A stretch of 14,996 nt of DNA, from contig DIKJ01000088.1 of the NCBI GenBank assembly GCA_002424525.1, positions 1 to 14,996 of the forward strand, read 5' to 3'. Below the pieces are notes generated by a model. The model was not told the DNA's origin. It ran no database searches and worked only from the letters and a program-made list of their open reading frames with translations. How positions within the stretch are numbered: the stretch's first letter is position 1; each line of letters opens with the position of its first letter. Positions 1-8,563 of the stretch are shown here, piece after piece. The translations under genes and the position numbers were made by a program. The DNA comes from Bacteroidales bacterium UBA5621. GTDB lineage: Bacteria; Bacteroidota; Bacteroidia; Bacteroidales; VadinHA17.

Positions 1-41
1 CCGTGAGGTCATTAACTATCAGTTTTGCGAAGGGGAGCTTA

Positions 42-3000
42 TCAGAACGGATTAGGTGGTTTATGCCGATGTATAACAGCTCTTCTCCTGTTTATACCCG
101 CCACTATTACAGAAGTATCTCCTTCAAAAAAGAGTAACGATTCAACCATTCCCTGGAGTAATAATCCGCTTCGGGCCGGAGGCAGGACCTCGAATGATTT
201 ACCCCCTTCATTCAGCAGAACAAGACCCTTATTGGCATCGTAGTAGCCGGTCGAAACATCATAGGTATGATCATTCCCTGCTGCCACAACATCAGGATAG
301 CCATCGTTATTCAGGTCTCTGACAATCATTTTCTTTACCGGCGAGACCTGCACGGGTGCCGGTAATTTTTCGAACCTGAACTTTCCATTACCATTCCAGA
401 TAACATAGCTCGATGTTGTATTTACACTTAGCCTGAAATCAAGTCTTTGAAACATCTCCTCATCTATGATATCGTTAATGGTGGCATAACTGAAAGAGGT
501 ATAGCTGTCGAATAATGCCCGGATGAATGAAGTCTGAGCAGAAAGCTCATCGCGATAATTTACCGGAAACTCCTTCATCTCATTCTTCTGGTCTTTCCAG
601 TATGCAGTTGTCAGCGGATCGATATTGCCGTCAAGGTCAAGATCGATGGCATAAAGGTTTAACGGATATTTGTCACTTACGTCGAACCGATGATTATCGC
701 CAAGATTCCCTGCAATAAGATCAACATGGCCATCCTGATTGAAATCTCCGGCAGCGAGTGCATACCATATGCCATGACGGGCTTCCAGTTCGGGTATCTC
801 CTGCCTTATCAGTTCTTTCCCCTGATTATTTTTCAGAATTACAATTGAATTCCATTCCCTTGCAATTACCAGATCTTCCCATCCGTCATTATCGTAATCA
901 ACCCAGACCGCATCGGTCACCATGCCCAGGTCGAAGGCCTGTGTGAGGTCAGCTTTAAGAGTCCCTTTATCGTTTATAATGATCCATGAGCGGTTTGCAT
1001 AAGGGAACATGCCTTTCTTCACTCGTGCCCCCACAAACAGATCAACATAGCCATCGTGGTTGAAGTCGAATGGTCTTACAACAGAAGCAGGGAAAGGCGG
1101 TATGGGAAGATCTATTCCGGTAAAGATGCCATTCTCATTTTTATAAAGGTAATGCCTGTAATCACTCTCAGCGGGATTTTCATAACCGCCTGCTACGGCA
1201 ACAATGTCATTATCTCCGTCATTATCAATATCGACTATTGCGAGGTCCGATTCCGGGAATTCCTTATGAGTTGTGAGCCCCTCAAATTTTGTTTCTTCAA
1301 ATAAATTCCCTTTCCTGGTAAAGACCGTGGTTGGGAGTAAATTTGTTGAACCTATTATCAGATCATCTATTCCGTCGTTATCGATATCCCCCTTTGCCAT
1401 GCAGGGGCCTATCTGTGAAAATTTATGCGGAAGGATCTTCTGATTAAGCCCGAAATCAATAAAATCTGTCTGCCTGTGAGAATAATTCAACAGGCTGTCG
1501 GATCGCACAAACAGGTAATTTCTATCTTCCGGGGCGTTTCCTTTCTCTTTTAATTCCACTGAATTTATCTCTTCGAGTGTTATAGTCCGGTTCGCGGTTA
1601 TATTTCTGACGACAGAGACTCTGTTCCCTGCGGGCCAGGTCACTTTAACGGAATCTATATCATAACAGGCTCCAGTACCGAAATGCACAACAGGGTCGAC
1701 TGAAGAGGCATAACCCCGTGAAAGAAAATGTTGGTGAAACTGGTATTTGCCATCAGCCCACAATTCTACTCTGGCCCCGAGGGCCATTGTATTTCCTGTT
1801 TTCCCTGTAAGTTTTATCTTCAGATAATTGGCTTTTTTCCCGGATCTTTCCATTGTAGTGTTGCGGTAAATAAAAGCCTCATCATTCAGATTATTTGTTA
1901 CATAGTCAAGATCGCCATCATTATCCAGATCAACAAAGGCTGCTCCGTATGAAAAAGAAGGGACATCGGGCAGCCATTCTTTACTCTTCTTAATGAAGGT
2001 GAAGTTGCCGGCATTTTCAAAGGCAAAATTCTGCACTTTTACCACAGGAGCTCTCTCAATAACCTCCTGTGCACTGAAAAAGACTCCATAGGTTCTCATC
2101 TTCTCAAAAGTCCAGTCTTTGTCCGTCAGGTCCCTGGGGTAACCGTTAGCAATAATCAGATCCTTATCGCCGTCGTTGTCATAATCTGCAAACAAAGGTG
2201 ACCAGCTCCATTCTGAATGGTATATCCCCAGCATCTGACCCACCTCGCTGTAAGGAAGCATGCAGCCATTTATAAATCCGTTATGGAGATGCAGCATATT
2301 CCTTATATACTGCCGCTCATAATCATATAATTCATCGTTTAAATAATAGATATAGCCAAATCCGTTTATTGTCTGTCTTTTTCTGTGGTACTGCGCCGGC
2401 AGCATATCGAGCGTAAACATATCAGGGTTGCCGTCATTATTGACATCAGCCATATCATTACCCATTGAGGATTTTGTCTGGTATGACATGTATTTCCTGA
2501 TCTCATTCTTAAAGGTTCCGTCACCCTGATTAATGTAGAGAAGGTCGTTGGCAATGTAATCGTTTGAGATATAAATATCGGGGTAACCGTCTTTGTTAAC
2601 ATCGCCGACGGCCAGCCCCAGTGCATAGCCTTCAAAAACAATTCCGGCTTCTATGGTTACATCAGTGAAAGTACCGTCCCCGTTGTTCCTGTATAGTTTA
2701 TCATTATTTATGGCGCTGCCGTCAACTATCTTATGCCTGTATCTTGGGGGGATCTTCTCGTTGAAAATATTGTTAATAATGTAGAGATCAAGGTCTCCGT
2801 CGCAGTCATAGTCGAAAAATGCCGCATGTACGGATTGTCCGTCTTCATCAATCCCATATTCCTCAGCCATCTCTGTGAAAGTGGGATCATTTCCGTCCTT
2901 TATACCGTTGTTGATCCATAATCTGTTTTTGCATTTCCCGGGATCATTGTCTGCCGTTGAAGTGAAATAAACATCAGGCCATCCGTCGCTGTTGATATCA

Positions 3001-3344
3001 ACAATTGCCACTCCACTGTACCACTGATCGTTTGTAAGCCCTTTAAAATTTGTAGTGATGTCCCGGAATCTGAAATTGCCCATATTCAGGTAGATCCGCG
3101 AAGAGACCTGATTACCCGCAAAAACGATATCCTGCAATCCATCATTGTTCAGGTCGCCGATGCCGATACCTGCGCCGTTATAAATATATTCATAGCTTAT
3201 AACATGGAAAGTGTCATTCTCAACTATTGAATTCCTGAAATCAATACCGGTACGGGCTGAACTTAACAACTGAAATCGCGGTGATCTGTCGCAGGAGATC
3301 AGAATTACAATTACTTTTAAAAGAAGAAGAAATCTATTCATCAT
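42..3344 (-). CDS. Giant FG-GAP/VCBS + ASPIC/UnbV propeller lipoprotein (paralog A)
   Basis: This predicted lipoprotein has 1100 residues from the ATG at 3344. The N-terminus is a short hydrophobic signal ending in LISC, with the lipidation Cys at about residue 18. Fourteen DxDxDG-type calcium-loop motifs are visible, each followed by D and a hydrophobic strand. Seven begin near residues 64, 116, 178, 248, 300, 387 and 472. Seven more begin near 653, 705, 760, 816, 867, 901 and 1010. Between the two sets, at about 507-592, lies an ASPIC/UnbV domain with LGARVEL, GYASS, HFG and WPAG signatures. FG-GAP/VCBS repeats form beta-propeller blades in known proteins, so two seven-bladed propellers around an ASPIC core are inferred. 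It lies 34 bases downstream of its paralog and is probably cotranscribed with it. The ATG at 3344 is preferred over the in-frame GTG at 3356 because AGAGGTG lies nine bases upstream of it. The molecular function is unknown; a ligand-binding or scaffold role is a guess. It has no enzymatic motif I recognise. Confidence 0.9.
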   Translation of the reverse strand: MMNRFLLLLKVIVILISCDRSPRFQLLSSARTGIDFRNSIVENDTFHVISYEYIYNGAGIGIGDLNNDGLQDIVFAGNQVSSRIYLNMGNFRFRDITTNFKGLTNDQWYSGVAIVDINSDGWPDVYFTSTADNDPGKCKNRLWINNGIKDGNDPTFTEMAEEYGIDEDGQSVHAAFFDYDCDGDLDLYIINNIFNEKIPPRYRHKIVDGSAINNDKLYRNNGDGTFTDVTIEAGIVFEGYALGLAVGDVNKDGYPDIYISNDYIANDLLYINQGDGTFKNEIRKYMSYQTKSSMGNDMADVNNDGNPDMFTLDMLPAQYHRKRQTINGFGYIYYLNDELYDYERQYIRNMLHLHNGFINGCMLPYSEVGQMLGIYHSEWSWSPLFADYDNDGDKDLIIANGYPRDLTDKDWTFEKMRTYGVFFSAQEVIERAPVVKVQNFAFENAGNFTFIKKSKEWLPDVPSFSYGAAFVDLDNDGDLDYVTNNLNDEAFIYRNTTMERSGKKANYLKIKLTGKTGNTMALGARVELWADGKYQFHQHFLSRGYASSVDPVVHFGTGACYDIDSVKVTWPAGNRVSVVRNITANRTITLEEINSVELKEKGNAPEDRNYLFVRSDSLLNYSHRQTDFIDFGLNQKILPHKFSQIGPCMAKGDIDNDGIDDLIIGSTNLLPTTVFTRKGNLFEETKFEGLTTHKEFPESDLAIVDIDNDGDNDIVAVAGGYENPAESDYRHYLYKNENGIFTGIDLPIPPFPASVVRPFDFNHDGYVDLFVGARVKKGMFPYANRSWIIINDKGTLKADLTQAFDLGMVTDAVWVDYDNDGWEDLVIAREWNSIVILKNNQGKELIRQEIPELEARHGIWYALAAGDFNQDGHVDLIAGNLGDNHRFDVSDKYPLNLYAIDLDLDGNIDPLTTAYWKDQKNEMKEFPVNYRDELSAQTSFIRALFDSYTSFSYATINDIIDEEMFQRLDFRLSVNTTSSYVIWNGNGKFRFEKLPAPVQVSPVKKMIVRDLNNDGYPDVVAAGNDHTYDVSTGYYDANKGLVLLNEGGKSFEVLPPARSGLLLQGMVESLLFFEGDTSVIVAGINRRRAVIHRHKPPNPF
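216..350. repeat. Near-identical 135-bp segment, copy 1 (3' end of paralog A)
   Basis: This stretch aligns without gaps to 3562-3696, with 129 of 135 bases identical when counted by eye. All six differences are synonymous, so the encoded residues are the same in the two paralogs. It encodes the last calcium-loop motif (DLNNDGYPD) and the following GNDHTYDVSTGYYDANKG segment. The rest of the two genes differs much more, including at silent positions, so this is a local identity peak. It is compatible with gene conversion. Confidence 0.8.
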
Positions 3345-3353
3345 CCCTTTAAT

Positions 3354-3360
3354 CACCTCT
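3354..3360 (-). promoter_or_regulatory. Shine-Dalgarno sequence for paralog A
   Basis: AGAGGTG on the minus strand matches the 16S anti-Shine-Dalgarno well and sits nine bases before the ATG at 3344. It overlaps the alternative GTG start at 3356, which argues against that start. A second ATG at 3341 follows directly and is slightly too far away to be the best match. Strong sites like this are uncommon among the other genes of this window. Confidence 0.6.
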
Positions 3361-3378
3361 GATTGTATGTATGACTAT

Positions 3379-6300
3379 TTAATTATCCGGCAAGCCTTTC
3401 TGTTTCGCTAGTTCATACGCAACAGCTCTCCCCCTGTTAATGCCCGCTACTATTAATGAAGTATCGCCTTCAAAAAAGAGTAACGATTCAACCATTCCCT
3501 GAAGCAACAAACCGCTTTTGGACGGAGGCAGTACCTCAAACGATTTACCACCTTTATTAATCAGAACAAGACCCTTGTTGGCATCGTAGTAGCCGGTCGA
3601 AACATCATAGGTATGATCATTGCCTGCTGCCACAACATCAGGATAACCATCATTATTCAGGTCCCTGACAATCATTTTCTTTACCGGCGAAACCTGCAAT
3701 GAGGCCGGCAGTTTCTCCCACCGGAATTTGCCGCCGTCATTCCACAGGATATAACTGGATGTGGTATTTACATTAAGTTTGAACTCCACCCTTTCCATGA
3801 TAGTCTCATCAAACATATCAGGGATACTGGCAAAGCTGAAGGCAGAATAATTATCGAACATATTCCGGAAGAAGTTGGACTGGGCACAGAGCTCATCGAA
3901 ATAGTTGACCGGATATTCTCTCATCTTATCATGCTTATCTTTCCAGTAAGCTGTCATTATGGGATCGAGGCTTCCGTTTAGGTCGATGTCGATGGCATAA
4001 AGGGAAAGAGGGTAAGTCGGGCTGACGGTGAACCGGTGGTTATCGCCAAGATTCCCAACGATATAGTCATCATCCCCGTCAATGTCAAAATCGCCGGCGA
4101 TCAGGGTGTACCATAATCCATGATGATCTTCCACCCCGGTTATAATTTGAGGGATAAGCTCTTTCCCGTTCATATTCTTAAGTATTGCGACAGAATTCCA
4201 TTCCCTGGTAACCAGCAGATCTTCCCAGCCATCATTGTCGTAATCGCTCCAGAGAGCATCGGTTACCATGCCCAGATCAAGACGCAGTGAGGGATCTGTT
4301 TTCAGCGTTCCTTTATCGTTTATTATGATCCACGAGTGATTGGCATAAGGGAACATCCCTTTTTTCACACGGGCTCCGACAAACAGATCCGGATAACCAT
4401 CATGGTTAAAATCGAAGGGACGTACAACAGAAGCGGGAAACGGTGGAATTGGAAGACTTTTTCTCACAAAGGAACCATTTACATTTTCATACAGATAATG
4501 TTTATATTCACTTTCATCAGGATTTTCATATCCGCCAGCGAGCGCAACTATATCATTATCACCGTCTCCATCTATATCCAGTATTGCCAGAGCTGATTCG
4601 GAAAACTCCTTGTGAGTGGTCAGCCCTTCAAAGAAGGCCTCTTCAAAACTGTTGCCCCTTCTTAAAAAAACCCGTGTTGGCATTATGTTTGTTGCCCCTG
4701 TTATAATGTCGTCATACCCGTCGTTGTCAATATCCCCTTTAGCCATAACAGGCCCGATCTGTGAGAATTTATGCGGAATGATATGCTGTTTATAGAAGAA
4801 ATCAATAAAGTCTGTCTGTTCGTGCAGGTAATCGATCACACCCTCACGCTTTTCAAAAAGCAGATTGTTGATCTCTGAATCCTTAATATCTCTTCGTAAA
4901 GGGGTGGCATCTGCTTCAACAACTTCAACTGTCTGGTTGGCCTTAAGATCTTTCAGAACGGTAATATGCCTGCCTGTGGGCCAGGTAATTTTCACAGAAT
5001 CTATATAATTGTCGCGTGCGAGGCCGAAGTGTACCACAGGGTCAACGGAAGAAGCATATCCTCTCGTGAGGAAATGTTCGTGAAACTGGTATTTATCTTT
5101 ATGCCATAGTTCTACCTTCGCTCCCAGTGCCATCGTATTACCCTCTTTACCTGTCAGTCTGAACTTAAGAAAATTGGCATTTTTCCGTGATCGTTCCACG
5201 CTTGTATTTCTGAGTATAAAAGCCTTGTCATTAATATTATTGGTCACATAGTCGAGATCGCCGTCATCATTAAGATCTACAAAGGAGGCGCCGTAAGAAT
5301 AAGAGGGTATATCCGGCAGCCATTCCCTGGTCCTTTTAACAAAACTGAGGTCTCCCCTGTTTTCAAATGCAAAATTAAGAACTTTAACTGCAGGAGCCAT
5401 TTCAATAACATGCTCTTCGGATGCAACATATCCATATACTTCCGCTTTATATCGGGTCCAGTCCTTGTCCGTGAGGTCTTTCGGATAACCATTGGCAACT
5501 ATCAGGTCTTTATCCCCGTCGTTGTCGTAATCAGCAAAAAGGGGTGACCAGCTCCACTCAGTGGCATAAAGACCAGTCATCTGGCCGATCTCGCTGTAAG
5601 GAAGCATCTCTCCCCTGAGGAACCCGTTATGAAGATGAAGCATGTTCCTCAGGTACTGATGTTCATAATCAAATTTTGCATCATTCACATAGAAGATATA
5701 ACTGAACCCGTTTATGGTCTGCCTTTTTTTGTAATAGTATTCCGGCATCATATCGAGCGTAAAAATGTCAGGGTAACCATCGTTATTCACATCAGCCATA
5801 TCATTGCCCATCGAGGATTTTGTCTGGTACGACAGGTATTTCCTTATTTCATTCTTGAAGGTTCCATCACCCTGGTTTATGTAAAACAGGTCGTTTGAAA
5901 TATAATCATTGGTAATATAGATATCGGGATAACCATCTTTGTTAACATCTCCTATGGCCACGCCCAGGCCAAAACCTTCGTAAATGATACCTGCCTCGAT
6001 GGTTACATCTGTGAAAGTTCCATCACCGTTATTACGGTAGAGCCTGTCATTGTTTATTGCGCTTCCGTCATTTATTTTAGGGCGGTATGATGTGGTCATC
6101 CGGTGGGTCACTGAATTATTCAGGATATAAAGGTCAAGATCGCCATCGAGATCATAATCGAAGAATGCTGCACTTACCGACTGTCCCTCATCGGCAATTC
6201 CGTATTGTTCAGCCATCTCCGTAAATGTCGGGTCTTCTCCGTTTATAGAACCGTTATTCACCCAGAGCCTGTTTTTTGAATTCCCGGTAATTGTATCGGC

Positions 6301-6684
6301 AGTTGAGGTGAGATAGATATCAAGCCATCTGTCGCTGTTAATATCAACGATTGTCACACCGCTGAACCACTGATCGTTTGTTAGTCCTTCAAAGTTGGAA
6401 GTGATATCCCTGAACTTAAAATTACCACAGTTCAGGTAGATCCGTGGAGAAACCTGGTTCCCTGCAAATACAATGTCCGGCAATCCGTCATTGTTAAGGT
6501 CTCCTATTCCCACACCTGCGCCGTTATAGATATATTCATAGCTCATTACATGAAAACTGTCAGTCTCAATAACAGTGTTCTGAAAATCAATCCCTGAATG
6601 TCTGGGGCTTACCAGCTGGAACCTTGGAGAAGGGTTACAAGACAACAGAAGGCAGGCAGATATAAGCACGAAAAGACTCCTCAT
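3379..6684 (-). CDS. Giant FG-GAP/VCBS + ASPIC/UnbV propeller lipoprotein (paralog B)
   Basis: This 1101-residue lipoprotein has the signal LLLSC (Cys16) and aligns along its whole length with the gene downstream, at roughly 70% identity by eye. It has the same plan of seven calcium-loop motifs, an ASPIC/UnbV domain at about residues 503-590 (LGAKVEL, GYASS, HFGLA, WPTG), and seven further motifs ending at DLNNDGYPD near 1008. The second motif is degenerate: it reads DINSDRWLD, with Arg119 replacing the usual Gly, while the paralog keeps Gly. The residues after the lipid Cys are NPSPRF, close to DRSPRF in the paralog. The gene is first after the terminator that follows the SusD gene, and I see no convincing TAnnTTTG promoter in front of it. 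It may therefore depend on read-through from the SusC/SusD transcript or on an unrecognised promoter. Its location is probably membrane-anchored and outside the cytoplasm; its function is unknown. Confidence 0.9.
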   Translation of the reverse strand: MRSLFVLISACLLLSCNPSPRFQLVSPRHSGIDFQNTVIETDSFHVMSYEYIYNGAGVGIGDLNNDGLPDIVFAGNQVSPRIYLNCGNFKFRDITSNFEGLTNDQWFSGVTIVDINSDRWLDIYLTSTADTITGNSKNRLWVNNGSINGEDPTFTEMAEQYGIADEGQSVSAAFFDYDLDGDLDLYILNNSVTHRMTTSYRPKINDGSAINNDRLYRNNGDGTFTDVTIEAGIIYEGFGLGVAIGDVNKDGYPDIYITNDYISNDLFYINQGDGTFKNEIRKYLSYQTKSSMGNDMADVNNDGYPDIFTLDMMPEYYYKKRQTINGFSYIFYVNDAKFDYEHQYLRNMLHLHNGFLRGEMLPYSEIGQMTGLYATEWSWSPLFADYDNDGDKDLIVANGYPKDLTDKDWTRYKAEVYGYVASEEHVIEMAPAVKVLNFAFENRGDLSFVKRTREWLPDIPSYSYGASFVDLNDDGDLDYVTNNINDKAFILRNTSVERSRKNANFLKFRLTGKEGNTMALGAKVELWHKDKYQFHEHFLTRGYASSVDPVVHFGLARDNYIDSVKITWPTGRHITVLKDLKANQTVEVVEADATPLRRDIKDSEINNLLFEKREGVIDYLHEQTDFIDFFYKQHIIPHKFSQIGPVMAKGDIDNDGYDDIITGATNIMPTRVFLRRGNSFEEAFFEGLTTHKEFSESALAILDIDGDGDNDIVALAGGYENPDESEYKHYLYENVNGSFVRKSLPIPPFPASVVRPFDFNHDGYPDLFVGARVKKGMFPYANHSWIIINDKGTLKTDPSLRLDLGMVTDALWSDYDNDGWEDLLVTREWNSVAILKNMNGKELIPQIITGVEDHHGLWYTLIAGDFDIDGDDDYIVGNLGDNHRFTVSPTYPLSLYAIDIDLNGSLDPIMTAYWKDKHDKMREYPVNYFDELCAQSNFFRNMFDNYSAFSFASIPDMFDETIMERVEFKLNVNTTSSYILWNDGGKFRWEKLPASLQVSPVKKMIVRDLNNDGYPDVVAAGNDHTYDVSTGYYDANKGLVLINKGGKSFEVLPPSKSGLLLQGMVESLLFFEGDTSLIVAGINRGRAVAYELAKQKGLPDN
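3562..3696. repeat. Near-identical 135-bp segment, copy 2 (3' end of paralog B)
   Basis: This is the partner of 216-350, at a constant offset of 3346 bases. A second shared tract of about 36 bases (around 3465-3501, matching about 130-165 after the small length difference at the gene ends is allowed for) lies on its left, separated by a less conserved stretch. The two copies are direct repeats and could also recombine to delete one of the paralogs. Confidence 0.8.
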
Positions 6685-6742
6685 ATAATCTTCAGACGTT
6701 ATAAATATTAAATTTATTTCTAGGTGGCTTTTTTGTAAATGT

Positions 6743-6780
6743 AAAAAAAAAAGTGGACCAACAAACCTGTCGGCCCACTT
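6743..6780 (-). terminator. Intrinsic terminator after the SusD-like gene
   Basis: Read on the minus strand, AAGTGGGCC pairs with GGTCCACTT to make a nine-base-pair stem with one G-U pair. The loop is 12 bases, and the stem is followed immediately by ten T residues. It starts 26 bases after the SusD stop codon. On the plus strand the hairpin has no T tract, so it acts in one direction only. It separates the SusC/SusD pair from the two propeller genes and probably lowers their expression relative to the importer. Confidence 0.88.
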
Positions 6781-6805
6781 TCGTGAATTTATTCCTTAAG
6801 AATGT

Positions 6806-8542
6806 TTATCTGTTCTGAACCAGTCTCCCCTGGCTAAGGTCTATCTGACGCTGTGGTATGGGGAAGGTAGCATCTTCGGCTCCGATGCTGGCGCCGGCAT
6901 ACATACTGCCGGCTCCCCATGGAGTGGTTTTCTCATATGTCAGAACCCTGTTCAGTTCGGTAGCCGTAATGCCCCACCTGTTAAGGTCGAACCATCTGTG
7001 ACCTTCCATCCCGAGTTCCAGCTTTCTTTCCATGCGCAGGGCCAAACGGGCATTAGCCTGGGTATCGAAAGGATAACCCGTTGGTGGATACTGGTTGATA
7101 ACGTAGTTGGCCGCATTGGTAACCCCGTTAGCCAGCTTGACAAATCCGGCAGGGTTGGCTGCCCTGGCGCGAACAAGATTGATTGTTGTACGGGCGCCTC
7201 CAAGGTCGTTTGTCTCAATCTGACATTCCGCAATCATCAGAAGAACGTCGGCAAAACGGATCATACGGTAGCCGTTTGAGGTCCATCCCGAGGTCCAGTT
7301 TCCAACTTCAGTAAATTGTCCTTCCTGTGACTTTTTGTAGACCTGCTTCTTCGAATTGTATGGCCCTGCATACGTCTGGTCGCGGATCCAGTCTGAACCC
7401 GTGTGTGGTCCCCAGTCCCAGTAAGGAATACCTCGTCTGCCAACTGTCCAGTCAAGACGTGGATCAAGGGGGCCCGCATCCGGAGTAAAAGGATCGGTGG
7501 GTGTTAATCCCTGGTCGCTGACAACCGGCTGATTATTATAGGTGTGGTCAAGCAGTGGGAGGCCCCCGGAGGTCCGGAATGAATTTACGAATTCCTGTGT
7601 GGCCTGGAAGAATCCGCAGCAACCACCCGGTGATCCACCGCTTTTATAAGGAAAATTAAGAACTTCTCCCCAGCCTGCGTTCCAGCCCCCGGAGCCGTCG
7701 TTAACAGAATACTGAACTGTATAGACCGACTCATTTGCATTACGGTTGGCTATATCAAACACTTCTCCATAGGTGGGCGCAAGTCCGATAGCCGATCCAT
7801 CCGGTCTGGTGCCGTTCCTGGCATCCTGAAGAATAGGCAGTGCACCTGCATAATCCTTGTTCATCTGCATGATGACCTTTGCCAGAAGAATCTTGCAAAC
7901 CGTTCCGTTGAACCTTCCTACCTGACCCATATTGTTGGGTAATGTCGTCCCCTCTGTAAGGTCGGCAATGATCTTGCTCCTGATATCTTCATTATTGGTA
8001 AGGGTACTCTGATCGGTAGTCTCATCAACATAGGGAACCTTTCCCCACATCCTCCATGCTTCAAAATGGTACCACCCACGAAGTGCCCTTGCCTGCTTAA
8101 TGAAAAACGCAGCCTGATCCTGTGTGATATTACCGGCCGCCAGGGCATCATTAGTTACAATAATGGCACTGTTGCATCTTGAGACCGACTCATAAACCGC
8201 TCTCCACTTAACATTAAGATAAGGATTGGTGGCGGTTTCAGTGAAGGACTGGATAGGGTTAATATCGGGCTGGTCGCCTGCATCGGTACCCTTGTTCCCT
8301 ATCATACCGCGGATGTCTCCATAAACCCAGTTGGAAGATGCTGCCTCCCATCCAAATTGTGAAGAGACACCATCAAGCAATGAATAGGCTCCGATAAGCA
8401 GGGCATCAATACCCTTCGTATTTGCCAGTACCCCCTGGTCCAGACTCCCCTTTGGCTTGACATTGAGAAAATCTTCACCGCATCCGGCCACGATGCCGGA
8501 AGCAGTCAGGATTATGATCAAAATTAAATGATTCCTTTTCAT
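6806..8542 (-). CDS. SusD/RagB-family outer-membrane nutrient-binding lipoprotein
   Basis: This 578-residue protein is a SusD-like surface lipoprotein, the lid that captures substrate for its SusC partner. The signal peptide ends in IVAGC with Cys21, followed by GEDFLNVKPKGSLD, the typical mature start of this family. Acidic residues at positions +2 and +3 after the Cys resemble a surface-export signal. The C-terminal SusD domain shows the hallmark ADVLLMIAE segment, the ERKLELGMEGHRWFDLNRWG motif at about 505-524, and the closing PIPQRQIDLSQGRLVQN near 561-577. Length is normal for the family. It begins 21 bases after the SusC-like gene and is certainly paired with it. There is no clear ribosome binding site, only AT-rich sequence, as is common in Bacteroidota. 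The substrate cannot be read from the sequence, and no degradative enzyme is next to it. Confidence 0.96.
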   Translation of the reverse strand: MKRNHLILIIILTASGIVAGCGEDFLNVKPKGSLDQGVLANTKGIDALLIGAYSLLDGVSSQFGWEAASSNWVYGDIRGMIGNKGTDAGDQPDINPIQSFTETATNPYLNVKWRAVYESVSRCNSAIIVTNDALAAGNITQDQAAFFIKQARALRGWYHFEAWRMWGKVPYVDETTDQSTLTNNEDIRSKIIADLTEGTTLPNNMGQVGRFNGTVCKILLAKVIMQMNKDYAGALPILQDARNGTRPDGSAIGLAPTYGEVFDIANRNANESVYTVQYSVNDGSGGWNAGWGEVLNFPYKSGGSPGGCCGFFQATQEFVNSFRTSGGLPLLDHTYNNQPVVSDQGLTPTDPFTPDAGPLDPRLDWTVGRRGIPYWDWGPHTGSDWIRDQTYAGPYNSKKQVYKKSQEGQFTEVGNWTSGWTSNGYRMIRFADVLLMIAECQIETNDLGGARTTINLVRARAANPAGFVKLANGVTNAANYVINQYPPTGYPFDTQANARLALRMERKLELGMEGHRWFDLNRWGITATELNRVLTYEKTTPWGAGSMYAGASIGAEDATFPIPQRQIDLSQGRLVQNR

Positions 8543-8563
8543 AATTATATAATATTTAAATTA

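Noticed and set aside
1..41. Start of a further leftward gene (ATG with first base at 12 on the minus strand)
   Set aside because: Only four codons would lie in the window, so nothing supports it. No terminator is visible either, so the gene cluster may continue to the left.
3354..3356. GTG as the start of the leftmost propeller gene
   Set aside because: It lies inside the AGAGGTG ribosome binding site that is correctly spaced for the ATG at 3344, and it adds four residues before an otherwise complete lipoprotein signal.
4336..4706. Open plus-strand frames opposite the propeller genes, also around 527-1304 and 1728-1952
   Set aside because: They are antisense shadows of the repetitive Asp/Asn-Gly codons, with no family resemblance and no ribosome binding site. 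The minus-strand frames carry clear domains.
6707..6713. Single ATTTAAT on the minus strand upstream of the second propeller gene as a regulator site
   Set aside because: There is no second unit 11 bases away on either side, and single copies are common in AT-rich intergenic DNA.
6751..6780. Possible bidirectional terminator
   Set aside because: On the plus strand the hairpin is followed by TCGTGAATTT with no T tract, and no rightward gene ends there.
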